Part shown: positions 36,179 through 47,021 of the stretch, piece after piece | Layout of the letters: each line of letters begins with the position of its first letter | Numbering within the stretch: the first letter of the stretch is position 1 | Assembly: GCA_949152475.1 (NCBI GenBank) | Contig: OX424566.1 | Location: 14,345,177 to 14,409,176, forward strand | DNA: 64,000 nucleotides | Source of the DNA: Terebella lapidaria | Lineage: Eukaryota; Annelida; Polychaeta; Terebellida; Terebellidae | Direction of reading: 5' to 3' | Notes under the pieces: generated by a model | The model's database searches: none | What the model saw: the letters and a program-made list of their open reading frames with translations, nothing else | Told to the model about the DNA's origin: nothing | Position numbers and translations under genes: made by a program

Positions 36179-36913
36179 TGTGGCGATTTTGCCCTAAGCA
36201 CGCGGCAGGTGATTGTAAACATAAAAGCCATTTATGTGGCCTTTCTGTACTTGGCCTTGTTTTGACATGCTCCGTTCGAGCGTGCGTTGCCACGGCGACG
36301 TATTGTAATTTACGTTCCAGTAAACTATAACAATGGATCGATTTAACCTCGCGTGCGTCCTACAGTTTGTGGTGTATTATATATACACTGGAAGCGACTC
36401 GTTCGAGGAGATTGTCCAAGATCGAGACTAGGACGCACACGAGGCTCGCCATGAGCTTTGTGTTCCCTGAGTCTGAGTAGTGGGCTCCTAGAGCCCTGGG
36501 GACGATTTCCGTGGGGAGGCCCGGGCTGGGAGAGACGAGTTGCTGACTCGGGGGCCTTCGGCCCTGTGGATCGCCAGCTCTCTCCCTTCCCGGGACATGT
36601 GACAGAGGCTCTGGCCAGCATGTCGGACTGTACGGGGTTCCGTCCCCGAGGCAGACCGCGGCTCGCCAGGCCCCGCCAGTTAACACCGTGGTGATGAACC
36701 AGTTTCTGAACGGTGTCCGTAGGCCTGGGAGTGTCGGGTGGGCTGTTACCTGGTTACCGTTAATGATGAAGTAGTTACCGTGTCCGCCGCGACCTCCGGT
36801 GAGCGGCCCTGCCGCGAGGATCCGGAATAGCGGATGCGCGTCCGCAAGGACTCGGATGAGAGAGGACTATCCTCGAGGATCCCGAAGAGCGGACGGTAGT
36901 CAATAACTTTACA
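36179..36913 (+). repeat. 5' LTR
   Basis: 735 bp, from TGTGGCGATTTTGCCC to AATAACTTTACA. It is offset by exactly 10005 bases from the 3' LTR. A primer-binding-site-like TGGTGCCGTGACC follows at 36915; the priming tRNA was not identified. Confidence 0.93.
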
Positions 36914-36921
36914 TTGGTGCC

Positions 36922-39243
36922 GTGACCAGGATCAGTCCGACAGTGTTCCATCGCAGCCTACCGTCACAGTGTTGTCGCCTCCTTAGTCCCTGGGGATCGC
37001 CCGCTCCTCAAGGACGTCTCGAAAAAATGACGAGAGCGAAAGAGAAGGCCAAAGATAAGGCCGATGAATCCAAGGGGAGGGATAAGGGTGGAAGTGTCGC
37101 GGACCACACCCGGTCACGCGACAGCCCCCGTGAGACGTCTCCGGACGACTCCGGCGGCCGGAAGGAACGCGCGGAAACCTCCGTGGACAAGACCCCGTCC
37201 GCGGAGACGACTCCGGCGTCCCTGGCTCCGTCTTCGGACGTAGAGTCGGGCCCCGCGGGGCCGCAGCAGGAGTTGCCGTCAAGGCCGGACCTTGACGTGT
37301 TAGGCGCGGTGGGTGGAGCTGGCAACGGCTCTACGCCGCGCCCGCCCGCGCCCAGAACAGATCCGTGGCAATCGGCACCCTTCCATAAGACGCCTTCGAG
37401 CGTCCGGAATCGAGCGCCGATGCATGCGGGTCCTTCTGGACGAGCGGACCAGTCTTACCAGATGCCGCACCCGGCCGGGTGGGCTCCCTCGCGGGCCTCT
37501 GGCATGGGTTCTGGTCGGTCCGCACCGGGCAGTGTGGTGGATCAGCTCACCGACGCACTTGGTGAGCTGGCTCCCCTCGGGCGCTATGACCGCGCCCGGT
37601 CGCCCCATCAGGGACGATCAGACCGGCGGAACCGCTCCCCTTCTCCGCTGTCACAAGGCAACTCGGGGCCTTTGACGGAGAGGGAGAGGTGGCTGATTTC
37701 CGAGGCGCTTGTACTGTTCAAGCGGAATCAGCTGCATTCGAGCGTTGACCCGTCGGTCACCCTAAGTCCGGGGATGTCTGGGCCAGTAGCCCCTCCCCAA
37801 GTCCTGCCGAGTCCGCAGGCGCCAGTGGCCCCCGCAATGGGACCCGCGCCTGCCCCGCGGCTCGGAGGCACCACGTTGGCGACCGCGTCGACCGTTCCGA
37901 CGGTTGGAGCGCAAGCCGCGTGGTCGACTTACCCTGGCACGTACAGTGTGTCGGACGGGCAGTGGCAACAGGCGGCTTCGGCCCCAAGCTTTGCCGCCCC
38001 TTCTGGAGCCTACCCAGTAGGTTCGATGGGAGCCCCGCCCGCACCTAGCCAGAGTGGGTTTTCAGCGGGAATGATCCCGGCGGCAAACGTGAGCTTCCCT
38101 GCTCCTATGTCCGCGGCGTCGATGTTTGCTCCGGCAGACTCCGCCGCAGGCGTGGGAAGCGCGCGGAACTTGCCGCAGTACACGGACGACCCCGGAGCCG
38201 GGACCGCACGTCGGGCGCGTAACAAACGCGATGACGGGCCCGACCACTCTTCGTGGCGGAAACGGTTCAACGGGGATAACGCCGACTTGGAGGACTACTT
38301 GCTCCAGGTATGGCGTACCGCCGTGTACGAAGGATGGTCCCAGCCTGAGGCTGGACACGTCCTCGCGGGGAGCCTGGAAGGGAAAGCTCTCCGCGTGATG
38401 CCGTGTCTGCCGGTAGGAACAGTGACGTTCGGCGAGGTTGCTCGTCAACTTCGCCTGCTGTTCCCGCCGACGACCAATCGGCGGCAGTCTGAACGAGAGT
38501 TCAAGGCGCGTATCCGCCAGCCGACTGAGTCCGTGACAGACTATGCGTACGGCTTACGCATACTCGGCCGGAAAGCCTTTCCGGACATGGACTCCAGACG
38601 GTTCGAGACGATGCTGATCGATCAGTTCATCGATGGCCAGCCTTACCACCTAGCGTACGGGCTGGCCACCCATGAAAAGCGATCGATGGAGGAGGCGATA
38701 GACTCCGCGCTTGCGCTTGAGATGGCTGTCCGTCCTAGACAGTTGCCTCCAGCCTCGGCTCCGGCCCCGGCTGTGCCCGCGCAGGTGGCGACTCCTCCTC
38801 CGGTTAAGGCATCGCAGGTGACCCCGTGGCAGGACCCGGTCGTCCGGGAACCCGCCAGGGAACCTACCCAGCAGTGGGTTAGTGCGCCGGCACCTTCTAC
38901 AGGGGCGCCCGCACATGCGGCACCGGTCGCCGCGCCGCACTCGCCTTCGGACGAGTGCGACATAGAGGAATATGACCTCGGCGCCGCGCAGATGATTGCG
39001 CACTGCGCCGGGCTCGAAGCTCCGGGAGCCGCAGAATGTTGCGCGTTCACCTCCGGACCAGCTCAGAACCGTCCCTGCTACTTCTGCGGAAAGCAGGGAC
39101 ACTTTTGGCTGAAGTGTCCGGAGTTGTTGGAACGCCTGCGGTCGCGCGGATACCAGGGAGCTCTCCCTGGCCCGCAACGGAGGAATTCCTTCCGGTCTGG
39201 TCCTCCGGGACAGCAGAATCGGAACCCGCGGCAGGGAAACTAG
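36922..39243 (+). CDS. Gag of the Ty3/gypsy element
   Basis: About 773 residues counted from the first in-frame start codon; the ATG at 37027 in MTRAKEKAKDK is a more likely start, which would shorten it. The first half is low-complexity, rich in Pro, Ser, Ala and charged residues. The middle (about 455-610) holds a capsid-like region containing WRKRFNGDNADLEDYLLQVW. A CCHC zinc knuckle (CYFCGKQGHFWLKC) lies near the C-terminus, as in nucleocapsid. It overlaps pol in a different frame. Confidence 0.8.
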   Translation: MTRISPTVFHRSLPSQCCRLLSPWGSPAPQGRLEKMTRAKEKAKDKADESKGRDKGGSVADHTRSRDSPRETSPDDSGGRKERAETSVDKTPSAETTPASLAPSSDVESGPAGPQQELPSRPDLDVLGAVGGAGNGSTPRPPAPRTDPWQSAPFHKTPSSVRNRAPMHAGPSGRADQSYQMPHPAGWAPSRASGMGSGRSAPGSVVDQLTDALGELAPLGRYDRARSPHQGRSDRRNRSPSPLSQGNSGPLTERERWLISEALVLFKRNQLHSSVDPSVTLSPGMSGPVAPPQVLPSPQAPVAPAMGPAPAPRLGGTTLATASTVPTVGAQAAWSTYPGTYSVSDGQWQQAASAPSFAAPSGAYPVGSMGAPPAPSQSGFSAGMIPAANVSFPAPMSAASMFAPADSAAGVGSARNLPQYTDDPGAGTARRARNKRDDGPDHSSWRKRFNGDNADLEDYLLQVWRTAVYEGWSQPEAGHVLAGSLEGKALRVMPCLPVGTVTFGEVARQLRLLFPPTTNRRQSEREFKARIRQPTESVTDYAYGLRILGRKAFPDMDSRRFETMLIDQFIDGQPYHLAYGLATHEKRSMEEAIDSALALEMAVRPRQLPPASAPAPAVPAQVATPPPVKASQVTPWQDPVVREPAREPTQQWVSAPAPSTGAPAHAAPVAAPHSPSDECDIEEYDLGAAQMIAHCAGLEAPGAAECCAFTSGPAQNRPCYFCGKQGHFWLKCPELLERLRSRGYQGALPGPQRRNSFRSGPPGQQNRNPRQGN

Positions 39244-42200
39244 ATCCGGACGTGGTGGCGACCAACACTGCGTCCGGGGATAGTTGTTCGGTGGCAAACG
39301 ATGCCGCCCCACCCGCTGATGAGCAGGACGGACCCCAAGTGGATATGACTTCTCCGGAAGTAGTCCTTGGAGACCAGTCTAGCTCCTCCGCGGCTGAGGC
39401 GGATGGCGAGGACTCCGTAGATGAGCCCAGCGCGTGCGAAAGGTATCGCCCGACCTGCGCGCTGGTGAGGGACCCCTGCTGGTACCTGCCCCTGTCCTTC
39501 GGACGGGAGCCGGTCCGGTTCCTCATAGACTCAGGCTCGGAGGTGACCCTCGTGGCCGCCGGAACGTTTAGGAAGGAGCCCGCACTCCGCAACCTTGAGT
39601 TGCGAGATCCCGGACCGTACAAGCTCTACGGAGCGGGAGACAACCGCATCCGTATCCATGGCATCATCGATCTGCCTATTACCCTTGGGGACAAGGTGTA
39701 CCTGACAGAGGCGATCGTGGCGGATATCGGAGCGGCCGGGATAATTGGGATGAATTTCCTACGGGTCCACCGGGTGATTGCCAACTTTAGCGCTGGCGAG
39801 TTCCGGATGGGAGAGGACACACACTTCCTCTTCCGCTCGGGCCCGATGCATTCATTCCAGATGCGGACATCGCGCACTGTAGTAGTGCCGCCGATGAGTG
39901 AGATGATCATCGAGACGAGGCCGCGGCGTCCCCGCATGCCCCTCGATGGTCGTCCGTGTATAGTGCAACCCGTGAGCAGTTTCGCCGCAGGAACTGGGCT
40001 CGTGCTGGGTGGGGCCCTGGTCATGTCCAACCCCCGCGCGATGCCCATCCTCGTGGTGAATCCTACGGATGCTCCGATTGTACTGAAGCGCGGATGCATA
40101 GCAGCTACTGCTATTCCCGCGGCTTCGAGTCGTGTCATCCCCGACGATCCGGTCTGCCGCGCTGCGTGCGCGGCGGCGGCCGCCGGAGATGATCCGTTCA
40201 CCCTGCCGGACCATTTGGAATCTCGGGTTCCGAAGGACCGGCTGGATGAAGAGCAGCGCCAAGCGCTCCGCAGACTGCTACGGCAGTATGCGGATGTGTT
40301 CATGGGTCCTGATGGTGCGGTTGGCAAGACTGACGTCGCCAAGCACCGCATCGACCTCGTGGACGAGCGTCCTCTCAAGCAGCGTCTTCGTCGGGCAGCA
40401 ATAGTGCACCAAGAGGTCATAGACCAGGAGGTGCAAAAGATGCTCGACTTGGACATCATCGAACCCAGTGACAGCCCTTGGGCCAGTCCGGTGGTTATGG
40501 TGAAGAAGAAGGACGGCTCGTGGAGGTTCTGCGTGGACTATCGGAAACTCAACGATGCCACGCGGAAGGACTCATATCCTCTCCCGCACATTGAGGATAC
40601 CTTCGATGCCCTGGCCGGGTCGCACTATTTCTGTGCTCTGGATCTGGCCTCCGGGTATTGGCAGGTGGAGATGGAGGAGAGTGATCGGGCGAAGACTGCC
40701 TTCGTTACCAAGAACGGGCTCTACCAATTCAAGGTAATGCCGTTCGGGCTCTGTAACGCACCAGCGACGTTCGAGCGCCTCATGGAGATGGTACTCAAAG
40801 GGTTCCTCTGGAAGCGATGTATGGTCTACATCGACGATGTCGTCGTGTATGGCCGGTCGTTCGAGGAAACCCTCACCAACCTCCAGATGGTGCTCCATCG
40901 CATCCGCGGAGCAGGGCTTAAATTGAAGCCAAGTAAGTGCGAGCTATTCGCGCAGGAAATCCTGTACTTGGGCTTCATGGTAACGGGCACCGGAGTGAGA
41001 CCAGACCCCGCAAAGGTGGCGGCCGTGCAGAAATGGCCTCCGCCATGTAACGTGGCGGACGTGAGGTCCTTCTTGGGCTTCGCGAGCTACCACCGCAGGT
41101 TTATTCGCGGCTTTGCGGAGATCGCGCGTCCCCTTACTATCCTCACGGAAAAGGGCGCCGATTTTGTTTGGTCCGCCGAGCAGGCTAACGCCTTCTCGGG
41201 ACTCCGGCAGGCCTTGGTAGTGGCCCCGGTGCTGCGGCACCCTCGTCCGGACTGCGAGTTCATCTTGGACACCGACGCGAGTAACTTCGCGCTCGGCGGT
41301 GTCCTCTCGCAGATCGTGGACGGGCAAGAGCGGGTAGTAGCTTATGCGAGTGTGGCCTTGAGCCGCTCTCAAATGAACTACTGTACCACTCATCGCGAGT
41401 TGCTCGCGGTGGTTACGATGACCAAGCGCTTCCGGCACTATTTGTTGGGACGCCATTTCCGTTTGCGGACTGATCATAGTTCGCTGAGATGGCTCCTCAA
41501 CTATAGTGAGGCCGATGGCTTGGTGGCGCGGTGGCTCGTCAAACTCCAAGAGTATGACATGCAGATAGAGCACCGCGCTGGTAAGTTGCACGGCAACGCG
41601 GACGGCCTGTCCCGTTGTCATAAATGCAAGAATCCGGGTTGTGCAGGGATGGCACCATTCCAGCAAGCCGCGGATTCGTCCTCAGACTCGGAATTGGACG
41701 TTCCGGGGAGACCGCAGGCCGCCGCCCCCTCTAACAACACGGCGGCCGGAGCGTCTAGGGCTCATCTCCGCGCGCGGACCCGCCGATATCGGCGAGGGCG
41801 TCCCGCATATGAAGCGGAGGTGCGGCTCAGCTCCAGCGAGTCTTCCTCGAGTCCAGCGGTGTACTCCTCGTGGGTACCCTCGTCCTCTGGAGAGTCTGAG
41901 TATGAGCGGTCCTTGCCCCCTGTGGTGATGGCCGCTGCGGCGCAGCCGGACGCGACGGATGAGGAGCCTAATTACTTGGGTGGCTACTCTCCGGCGCAGA
42001 TAGCTGCGGCGCAGAGAGCTGACAGAGCTCTGGCACCGGTAATCACAGCCCTTGAGGCCGGCCAGAAGCCCTCGAAGGATGAGCGGAAGACCTACAGGGA
42101 GGAGACCTTGTCTCTAGTATCTCAGTGGGAACGACTCTCCTTGAGGGATGGCCTCTTATACCGGCGCTATGAGCCACCGACCCCACTGCCTCCAATATGG

Positions 42201-43550
42201 CAGTTGGTGCTTCCGGCGGAGCTGCGGAAAGAAGTACTCCACCAGTTGCATGACCTCCGGGTGACCGGTCACTTGGGAATCCGGAGGACCGTCCATAGGC
42301 TACAACAGCGCTTTCATTGGCCTGGTAGCGGCTTGGACGTGCAACGGTGGTGCGCAGCCTGCCCTCGGTGTCAAGCTCGCAAAGGAGTTCCGACTCCTGG
42401 CCGCCACCCCTTAACCACGGTTAAGGCGGGCGCGCCGTTTGATCGGATAGCTCTGGATATACTGGATACCCACCGGGTCACCCCGCGCGGTTTCCGGTAC
42501 ATCCTGGTGATATCCGACTATTTTACCAAGTATACCGACGCCTACCCACTGCGCCGCCAGACTGCGGACGAGGTAGCTCGGTTATTGGTGAATAGATGGG
42601 TGGTGTACCATGGGGTACCTAAACAGGTACATTCGGATCAGGGCACGCAATTTGAGAGCAACCTGTTCCGGAACCTAGCACAAATGCTAGGGAGTACCAA
42701 GGTGCGTACCACCCCCTACAGGCCCCAGTCTGATGGCCAGGTCGAACGCTTTAATCGATCGGTCCTCAACATGCTGGCGGCCTTTGTGAATGATCGTGCG
42801 AATGATTGGGATGACCACCTCCCGTATGTCTTAATGGCGTACAGGTCGTCGGTCCACTCTTCGACCGGAGTTACTCCGCACGCGATGTTGTACGGCCGGG
42901 AGTTAAATTTGCCCGTGGATATTATGTATCCAACTGCGGCAGAGACCGGCGCAGTACCCCAGTGCGGTCCGGAGTACGTGGAGTGGATTCGCCGCGCCCT
43001 GGCGAACGCCCATGATTTCGCGCGCGCGCGCCTGGACAAGTCTGCCCTCCGGCAGAAGCGAGGCTATGACGCCCATGCTAAGGGTAGGCCAGCTTTTGCG
43101 GAAGGCGACAAGGTGCGCTACTATTATCCGCCGCTTAAGCAAGGCAATAAATTTGCTAAGCCGTGGATAGGCCCGTTTACAGTACTGAAACAGGTGACAG
43201 ATGTGGACTACCGGATCCGGAGGGATTCCGATCCGGACAGGGTTCTGGTTGTCCATATCGATAATCTGAAGAAGTACGAGGGCCCGCTGGTCATGGATCC
43301 GCTAATTCAAGATGCGGAACCGGATGATGCTCCCGTATGGGATCCGTCCGGTCAGCATCCGCGGACTCCGGACGAGCGTGTGCGCCGTATGGTGGGCCTC
43401 CCGGACCTCTCTGACCCGTCAGATGATGGGCTGGGTGGCTATCAGCCAGATGACGGCGATCCGCAGGTACCTCCACTCCCTCCAGTACCTGCGGATGACG
43501 GGCGGCCACGTCGGAAACCACGTGCGCCAGCCCGGTATGGGTGGGAATAA
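39036..43550 (+). CDS. Pol of the Ty3/gypsy element: protease, RT, RNase H, integrase
   Basis: An open frame of about 1500 codons overlapping the end of gag in the -1 frame; many Ty3/gypsy elements express pol by -1 ribosomal frameshifting. Domains in order: aspartic protease (FLIDSGSEVTLV), reverse transcriptase (DYRKLNDAT, ALDLASGYWQVEM, YIDDVVVYG), RNase H (LDTDASNFALGG, TTHRELLAVV), and integrase with HHCC zinc finger (HLGIRRTVHRLQQRF, CPRCQARKG), DDE core (ALDILD, VHSDQGTQFES) and a C-terminal GPFTVLKQV segment. Confidence 0.93.
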   Translation: MLRVHLRTSSEPSLLLLRKAGTLLAEVSGVVGTPAVARIPGSSPWPATEEFLPVWSSGTAESEPAAGKLDPDVVATNTASGDSCSVANDAAPPADEQDGPQVDMTSPEVVLGDQSSSSAAEADGEDSVDEPSACERYRPTCALVRDPCWYLPLSFGREPVRFLIDSGSEVTLVAAGTFRKEPALRNLELRDPGPYKLYGAGDNRIRIHGIIDLPITLGDKVYLTEAIVADIGAAGIIGMNFLRVHRVIANFSAGEFRMGEDTHFLFRSGPMHSFQMRTSRTVVVPPMSEMIIETRPRRPRMPLDGRPCIVQPVSSFAAGTGLVLGGALVMSNPRAMPILVVNPTDAPIVLKRGCIAATAIPAASSRVIPDDPVCRAACAAAAAGDDPFTLPDHLESRVPKDRLDEEQRQALRRLLRQYADVFMGPDGAVGKTDVAKHRIDLVDERPLKQRLRRAAIVHQEVIDQEVQKMLDLDIIEPSDSPWASPVVMVKKKDGSWRFCVDYRKLNDATRKDSYPLPHIEDTFDALAGSHYFCALDLASGYWQVEMEESDRAKTAFVTKNGLYQFKVMPFGLCNAPATFERLMEMVLKGFLWKRCMVYIDDVVVYGRSFEETLTNLQMVLHRIRGAGLKLKPSKCELFAQEILYLGFMVTGTGVRPDPAKVAAVQKWPPPCNVADVRSFLGFASYHRRFIRGFAEIARPLTILTEKGADFVWSAEQANAFSGLRQALVVAPVLRHPRPDCEFILDTDASNFALGGVLSQIVDGQERVVAYASVALSRSQMNYCTTHRELLAVVTMTKRFRHYLLGRHFRLRTDHSSLRWLLNYSEADGLVARWLVKLQEYDMQIEHRAGKLHGNADGLSRCHKCKNPGCAGMAPFQQAADSSSDSELDVPGRPQAAAPSNNTAAGASRAHLRARTRRYRRGRPAYEAEVRLSSSESSSSPAVYSSWVPSSSGESEYERSLPPVVMAAAAQPDATDEEPNYLGGYSPAQIAAAQRADRALAPVITALEAGQKPSKDERKTYREETLSLVSQWERLSLRDGLLYRRYEPPTPLPPIWQLVLPAELRKEVLHQLHDLRVTGHLGIRRTVHRLQQRFHWPGSGLDVQRWCAACPRCQARKGVPTPGRHPLTTVKAGAPFDRIALDILDTHRVTPRGFRYILVISDYFTKYTDAYPLRRQTADEVARLLVNRWVVYHGVPKQVHSDQGTQFESNLFRNLAQMLGSTKVRTTPYRPQSDGQVERFNRSVLNMLAAFVNDRANDWDDHLPYVLMAYRSSVHSSTGVTPHAMLYGRELNLPVDIMYPTAAETGAVPQCGPEYVEWIRRALANAHDFARARLDKSALRQKRGYDAHAKGRPAFAEGDKVRYYYPPLKQGNKFAKPWIGPFTVLKQVTDVDYRIRRDSDPDRVLVVHIDNLKKYEGPLVMDPLIQDAEPDDAPVWDPSGQHPRTPDERVRRMVGLPDLSDPSDDGLGGYQPDDGDPQVPPLPPVPADDGRPRRKPRAPARYGWE

Positions 43551-46183
43551 CCTTCCGCCCATGCGGATGCGTCTGCGGTACCCGTCTATCATACTACGGA
43601 CGGGTTTTAGGTCGTTCCGTGAGAGTCCACACGACTTACCTCCGCGGGTGGCTACTTTGTGGCCATCTTCGGAGTTGAGGTCCGCGGAGACTTTCATGTC
43701 GTAACGCCGCCGCTCCGCATCCGCCCTCCTGTAGTTTCTAGCGCCAGGGACGTGCGGATGGCCGGTCCGCACCTTGTGGACGGCTGTCCGGCGTAATCCG
43801 TACAACGGTTACGCTGGCCGGACGAATTTACTGATTCGGCCGGACGCCCCTGGTCCCGGGACAACCTCTTATACGGCCAGACTGAGGTTGGGATTTACGT
43901 CCGCTACGGGAGAAGCGTCTTCCCACGGATTTGGGGAACTGGCTCTGGACGCGGGGATAGTGTCCGCAGATGAGGACTGATGTCCGCGGTTCGTCCGCGT
44001 GACTCGTCCGGCGTCCGCGGCGCTTTAAGATGACGCACTTCGGTGTAGTTATCCCCCGTGAGCCACTACTGTAATTGCGGTTATAGTAGATTAAGGTTTC
44101 TTACGGCAGGAAACCGACTATCCATTATGATAATGGAGCGGTTGTTAAGTCCGCGTGTGCGGACCAGCCGCGGCAGCGGGTGACGCTCGTTCTCGTCCGG
44201 ATCGTACCTTATAATACGCGGTCCGGCCGGAATGACCGGAACCCCGGCCTCCTTCTAAGAAGGGGGTCGTATATTACATGCGCAACACTTGTGGTGGCTT
44301 CTAATTCCAATTTCATCTTCATTGGATAAGGGCAATACGCCGTACAATGGTAGACGTCCGGCCTGGACTCCGTCCGCGGGCAGCCCCGGACGTCCGCCGG
44401 CTATTGCTTTCACCATCTTTGGGCGCCTCTAGATTGGGCGCCGGTATGAAGGGTTCGCCCCCTAACCAGTGCGGTTATGGACCATGCCGGCTCCGCGTCT
44501 AAATCTATTGGCTCCGCGCTCCGGTAGTCGTTTGAGGAGGCTCTGGGCTGGACCGGGCACCGCTCCGCGGCCGGGCAGTACGTCGGGGTTGCTAGTGGGC
44601 GCTTTGCAAACGCCCATAGGGCGCCCGATTGTCTGTCCGGACGTCATGGGTATGTCCGATCGCCCTGTAAGCGTGCCAGCGGCTATGGGGAGTGATTTTG
44701 TTTATTTTCCATCTCATTTATTATTTATGGGAGGATTATAAGCCACAAGTGTGCGGCATGTCTCTGGAGAATTCTGTTCTTGCTCATTTACTGATACAAA
44801 GTGAGACAAGTATGTGAAATTTCCTTTCCGGTGCAAAAGAGAGTAAGAAATCGGGAGATTTCTGCTTTCGCTAGAGGGGTGTAAGGGATTGCGCTAATTT
44901 TGACAGTGACGGATTGCTGTGATATTTGAAAAGACTGGAGAACGGCAATTTATTGTTGTTTTCGTCTGACATATTCGTACAAGCCACAAGTTAGTGGTTA
45001 CTGTCAATTTTATGCCCAATTTCTACCTTGCTTTGGTGATTAATTTCACGTCATTTACCGCCAGTGCGGAAGCTTTAGCTAATGACTGATCTTAATTACT
45101 GTAGTTATTTGCGAGGTCCCCCGGGATAGAAATGCGTTTCTACCCGTATACATGGTTTGATTTGGAGTCACCGGAGGGAAATGACTGCCTCCGCATGAGT
45201 TTTATGGTGTTTGTATGTTGGTACGGCAGTGTGTCAGTATGACCGGGGACAGAGTTTTGCAGCGACACCGCGTGCATTGCTGCACGTGTAGTATAGCTGT
45301 CATTTGTCACATGTATATATATGTAAAAATGTCGTTCTCGGATTTTCATTAATCTCCAGATGTGTAGCACATGTGTTTTGTGCCATCCGCATTTCGTCCG
45401 CCGAAGCGGCGCTGGATCCCGCGGGATCCGCGTGTCCGGTTTTCGAGATGCGGGTGATTTTGCCAGTTGTAAACTCCCCATGCGGGCCGTGCTGAAGATG
45501 TGCGGGCGGGCGGGCGGCTGCATGAAAGTGCGGACGTCCGTCCATCTGCGTGTCTGTACACAGGCCTGTGCGGGTTGTAGTATACAGATACTGGCAGTCG
45601 ATGCGGCTTGCCGCATTGGCTATTGTAGCTGTCTGCGACAGCTGTCCGCGGGTGTATGTGTGTCTGTCAGATATACATATACCCACGCGGGCGTGCCGGA
45701 GTCGCTCCCGCGGCTCCGCCCTGCCTCAGACCCGTTCTGCGGATCTGAGGAGCCGGCCGGCAGGGCGGTCGGCAACATTTTAGAGGTACTATCACTTTTG
45801 ATCACTCGGTGTGTCGTTTTACAAAATTTCTAAATTTAAAGTCTAACCTTAAAGATATTCCAAAGACTCGACACACCGTCCTTTTATAATGGATGACCTT
45901 TCAAGGTCATCACACGGTTTTGGACCACCTCGGTCAAAATTTTAGCTTGTTTATGAGGGTTTATTCAAAATTGCAAAGCGCGTTATAGTTTACTCCATAA
46001 GTCCGGGGGTAGTTCCCCATTCTTCCAAAAGGGACTCTTAAAGTCCTAGTGTTTGCGCCGTGACTTCCGGGCGTTGCCATCGTGCCTTCTTCCGGCCCCC
46101 GCCATGCGAAGCCTTCGTCGGGTTTCGAGCATTTTGGGCGCGGGCGGAACATGTTGGGGACCAACATTGTAAGAAGGGGGTAA
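43551..46183 (+). other. Long non-coding 3' region of the LTR element
   Basis: About 2.6 kb between pol and the 3' LTR with no convincing ORF: open stretches occur on both strands and lack a signal peptide or membrane segment, so an envelope-like gene is not supported. Much of it is CpG-rich like pol, with an AT-richer island around 44700-45110. A purine run, AAGAAGGGGG (46171-46180), just before the 3' LTR is the likely polypurine tract. Confidence 0.7.
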
Positions 46184-46918
46184 TGTGGCGATTTTGCCCT
46201 AAGCACGCGGCAGGTGATTGTAAACATAAAAGCCATTTATGTGGCCTTTCTGTACTTGGCCTTGTTTTGACATGCTCCGTTCGAGCGTGCGTTGCCACGG
46301 CGACGTATTGTAATTTACGTTCCAGTAAACTATAACAATGGATCGATTTAACCTCGCGTGCGTCCTACAGTTTGTGGTGTATTATATATACACTGGAAGC
46401 GACTCGTTCGAGGAGATTGTCCAAGATCGAGACTAGGACGCACACGAGGCTCGCCATGAGCTTTGTGTTCCCTGAGTCTGAGTAGTGGGCTCCTAGAGCC
46501 CTGGGGACGATTTCCGTGGGGAGGCCCGGGCTGGGAGAGACGAGTTGCTGACTCGGGGGCCTTCGGCCCTGTGGATCGCCAGCTCTCTCCCTTCCCGGGA
46601 CATGTGACAGAGGCTCTGGCCAGCATGTCGGACTGTACGGGGTTCCGTCCCCGAGGCAGACCGCGGCTCGCCAGGCCCCGCCAGTTAACACCGTGGTGAT
46701 GAACCAGTTTCTGAACGGTGTCCGTAGGCCTGGGAGTGTCGGGTGGGCTGTTACCTGGTTACCGTTAATGATGAAGTAGTTACCGTGTCCGCCGCGACCT
46801 CCGGTGAGCGGCCCTGCCGCGAGGATCCGGAATAGCGGATGCGCGTCCGCAAGGACTCGGATGAGAGAGGACTATCCTCGAGGATCCCGAAGAGCGGACG
46901 GTAGTCAATAACTTTACA
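46184..46918 (+). repeat. 3' LTR
   Basis: 735 bp, with no difference from the 5' LTR noticed on reading; translations of the overlapping ORFs are the same in both LTRs. Confidence 0.93.
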
Positions 46919-47021
46919 CTATCTTAGCCTTTGGGCTAATTTTTGGTGTATTGTTACTGTATATGATGCATCACTTTTTCAGAGATTGCTGAATAAACAT
47001 TATTCTATCCTATTCTATTCT
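46919..47021 (+). other. Displaced 3' end of HINE-A copy 4 and a retroposon-like tail
   Basis: CTATCTTAGCCTTTGGGCTAA (46919-46939) is the HINE-A 3' hairpin cut off by the LTR insertion. Next comes TGAATAAACATTATTC and several CTATT units, resembling the 3' tail of a SINE or LINE, before the next HINE piece. Confidence 0.6.

Larger units (their letters stand above)
36179..46918 (+). mobile_element. Ty3/gypsy LTR retrotransposon, looks whole, very young
   Basis: Two LTRs of 735 bp (36179-36913 and 46184-46918) enclose gag and pol. Total length is 10.74 kb. The LTRs begin TG, end CA and look the same base for base on reading, so insertion is very recent. Domain order PR-RT-RNase H-integrase places it in Ty3/gypsy; a chromodomain was not seen, and a finer clade is not assigned. 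It looks whole, with no obvious breaks. It inserted into the 3' end of a HINE-A copy: the host sequence rejoins across it, with CTA found on both sides, which may be (part of) the target duplication. GC and CpG content are far above the flanking DNA. Confidence 0.93.

Noticed and set aside
45140-45833. Possible extra (envelope-like) gene in the 3' region of the LTR element
   Set aside because: Open frames occur on both strands, with no signal peptide, membrane anchor or recognisable domain.
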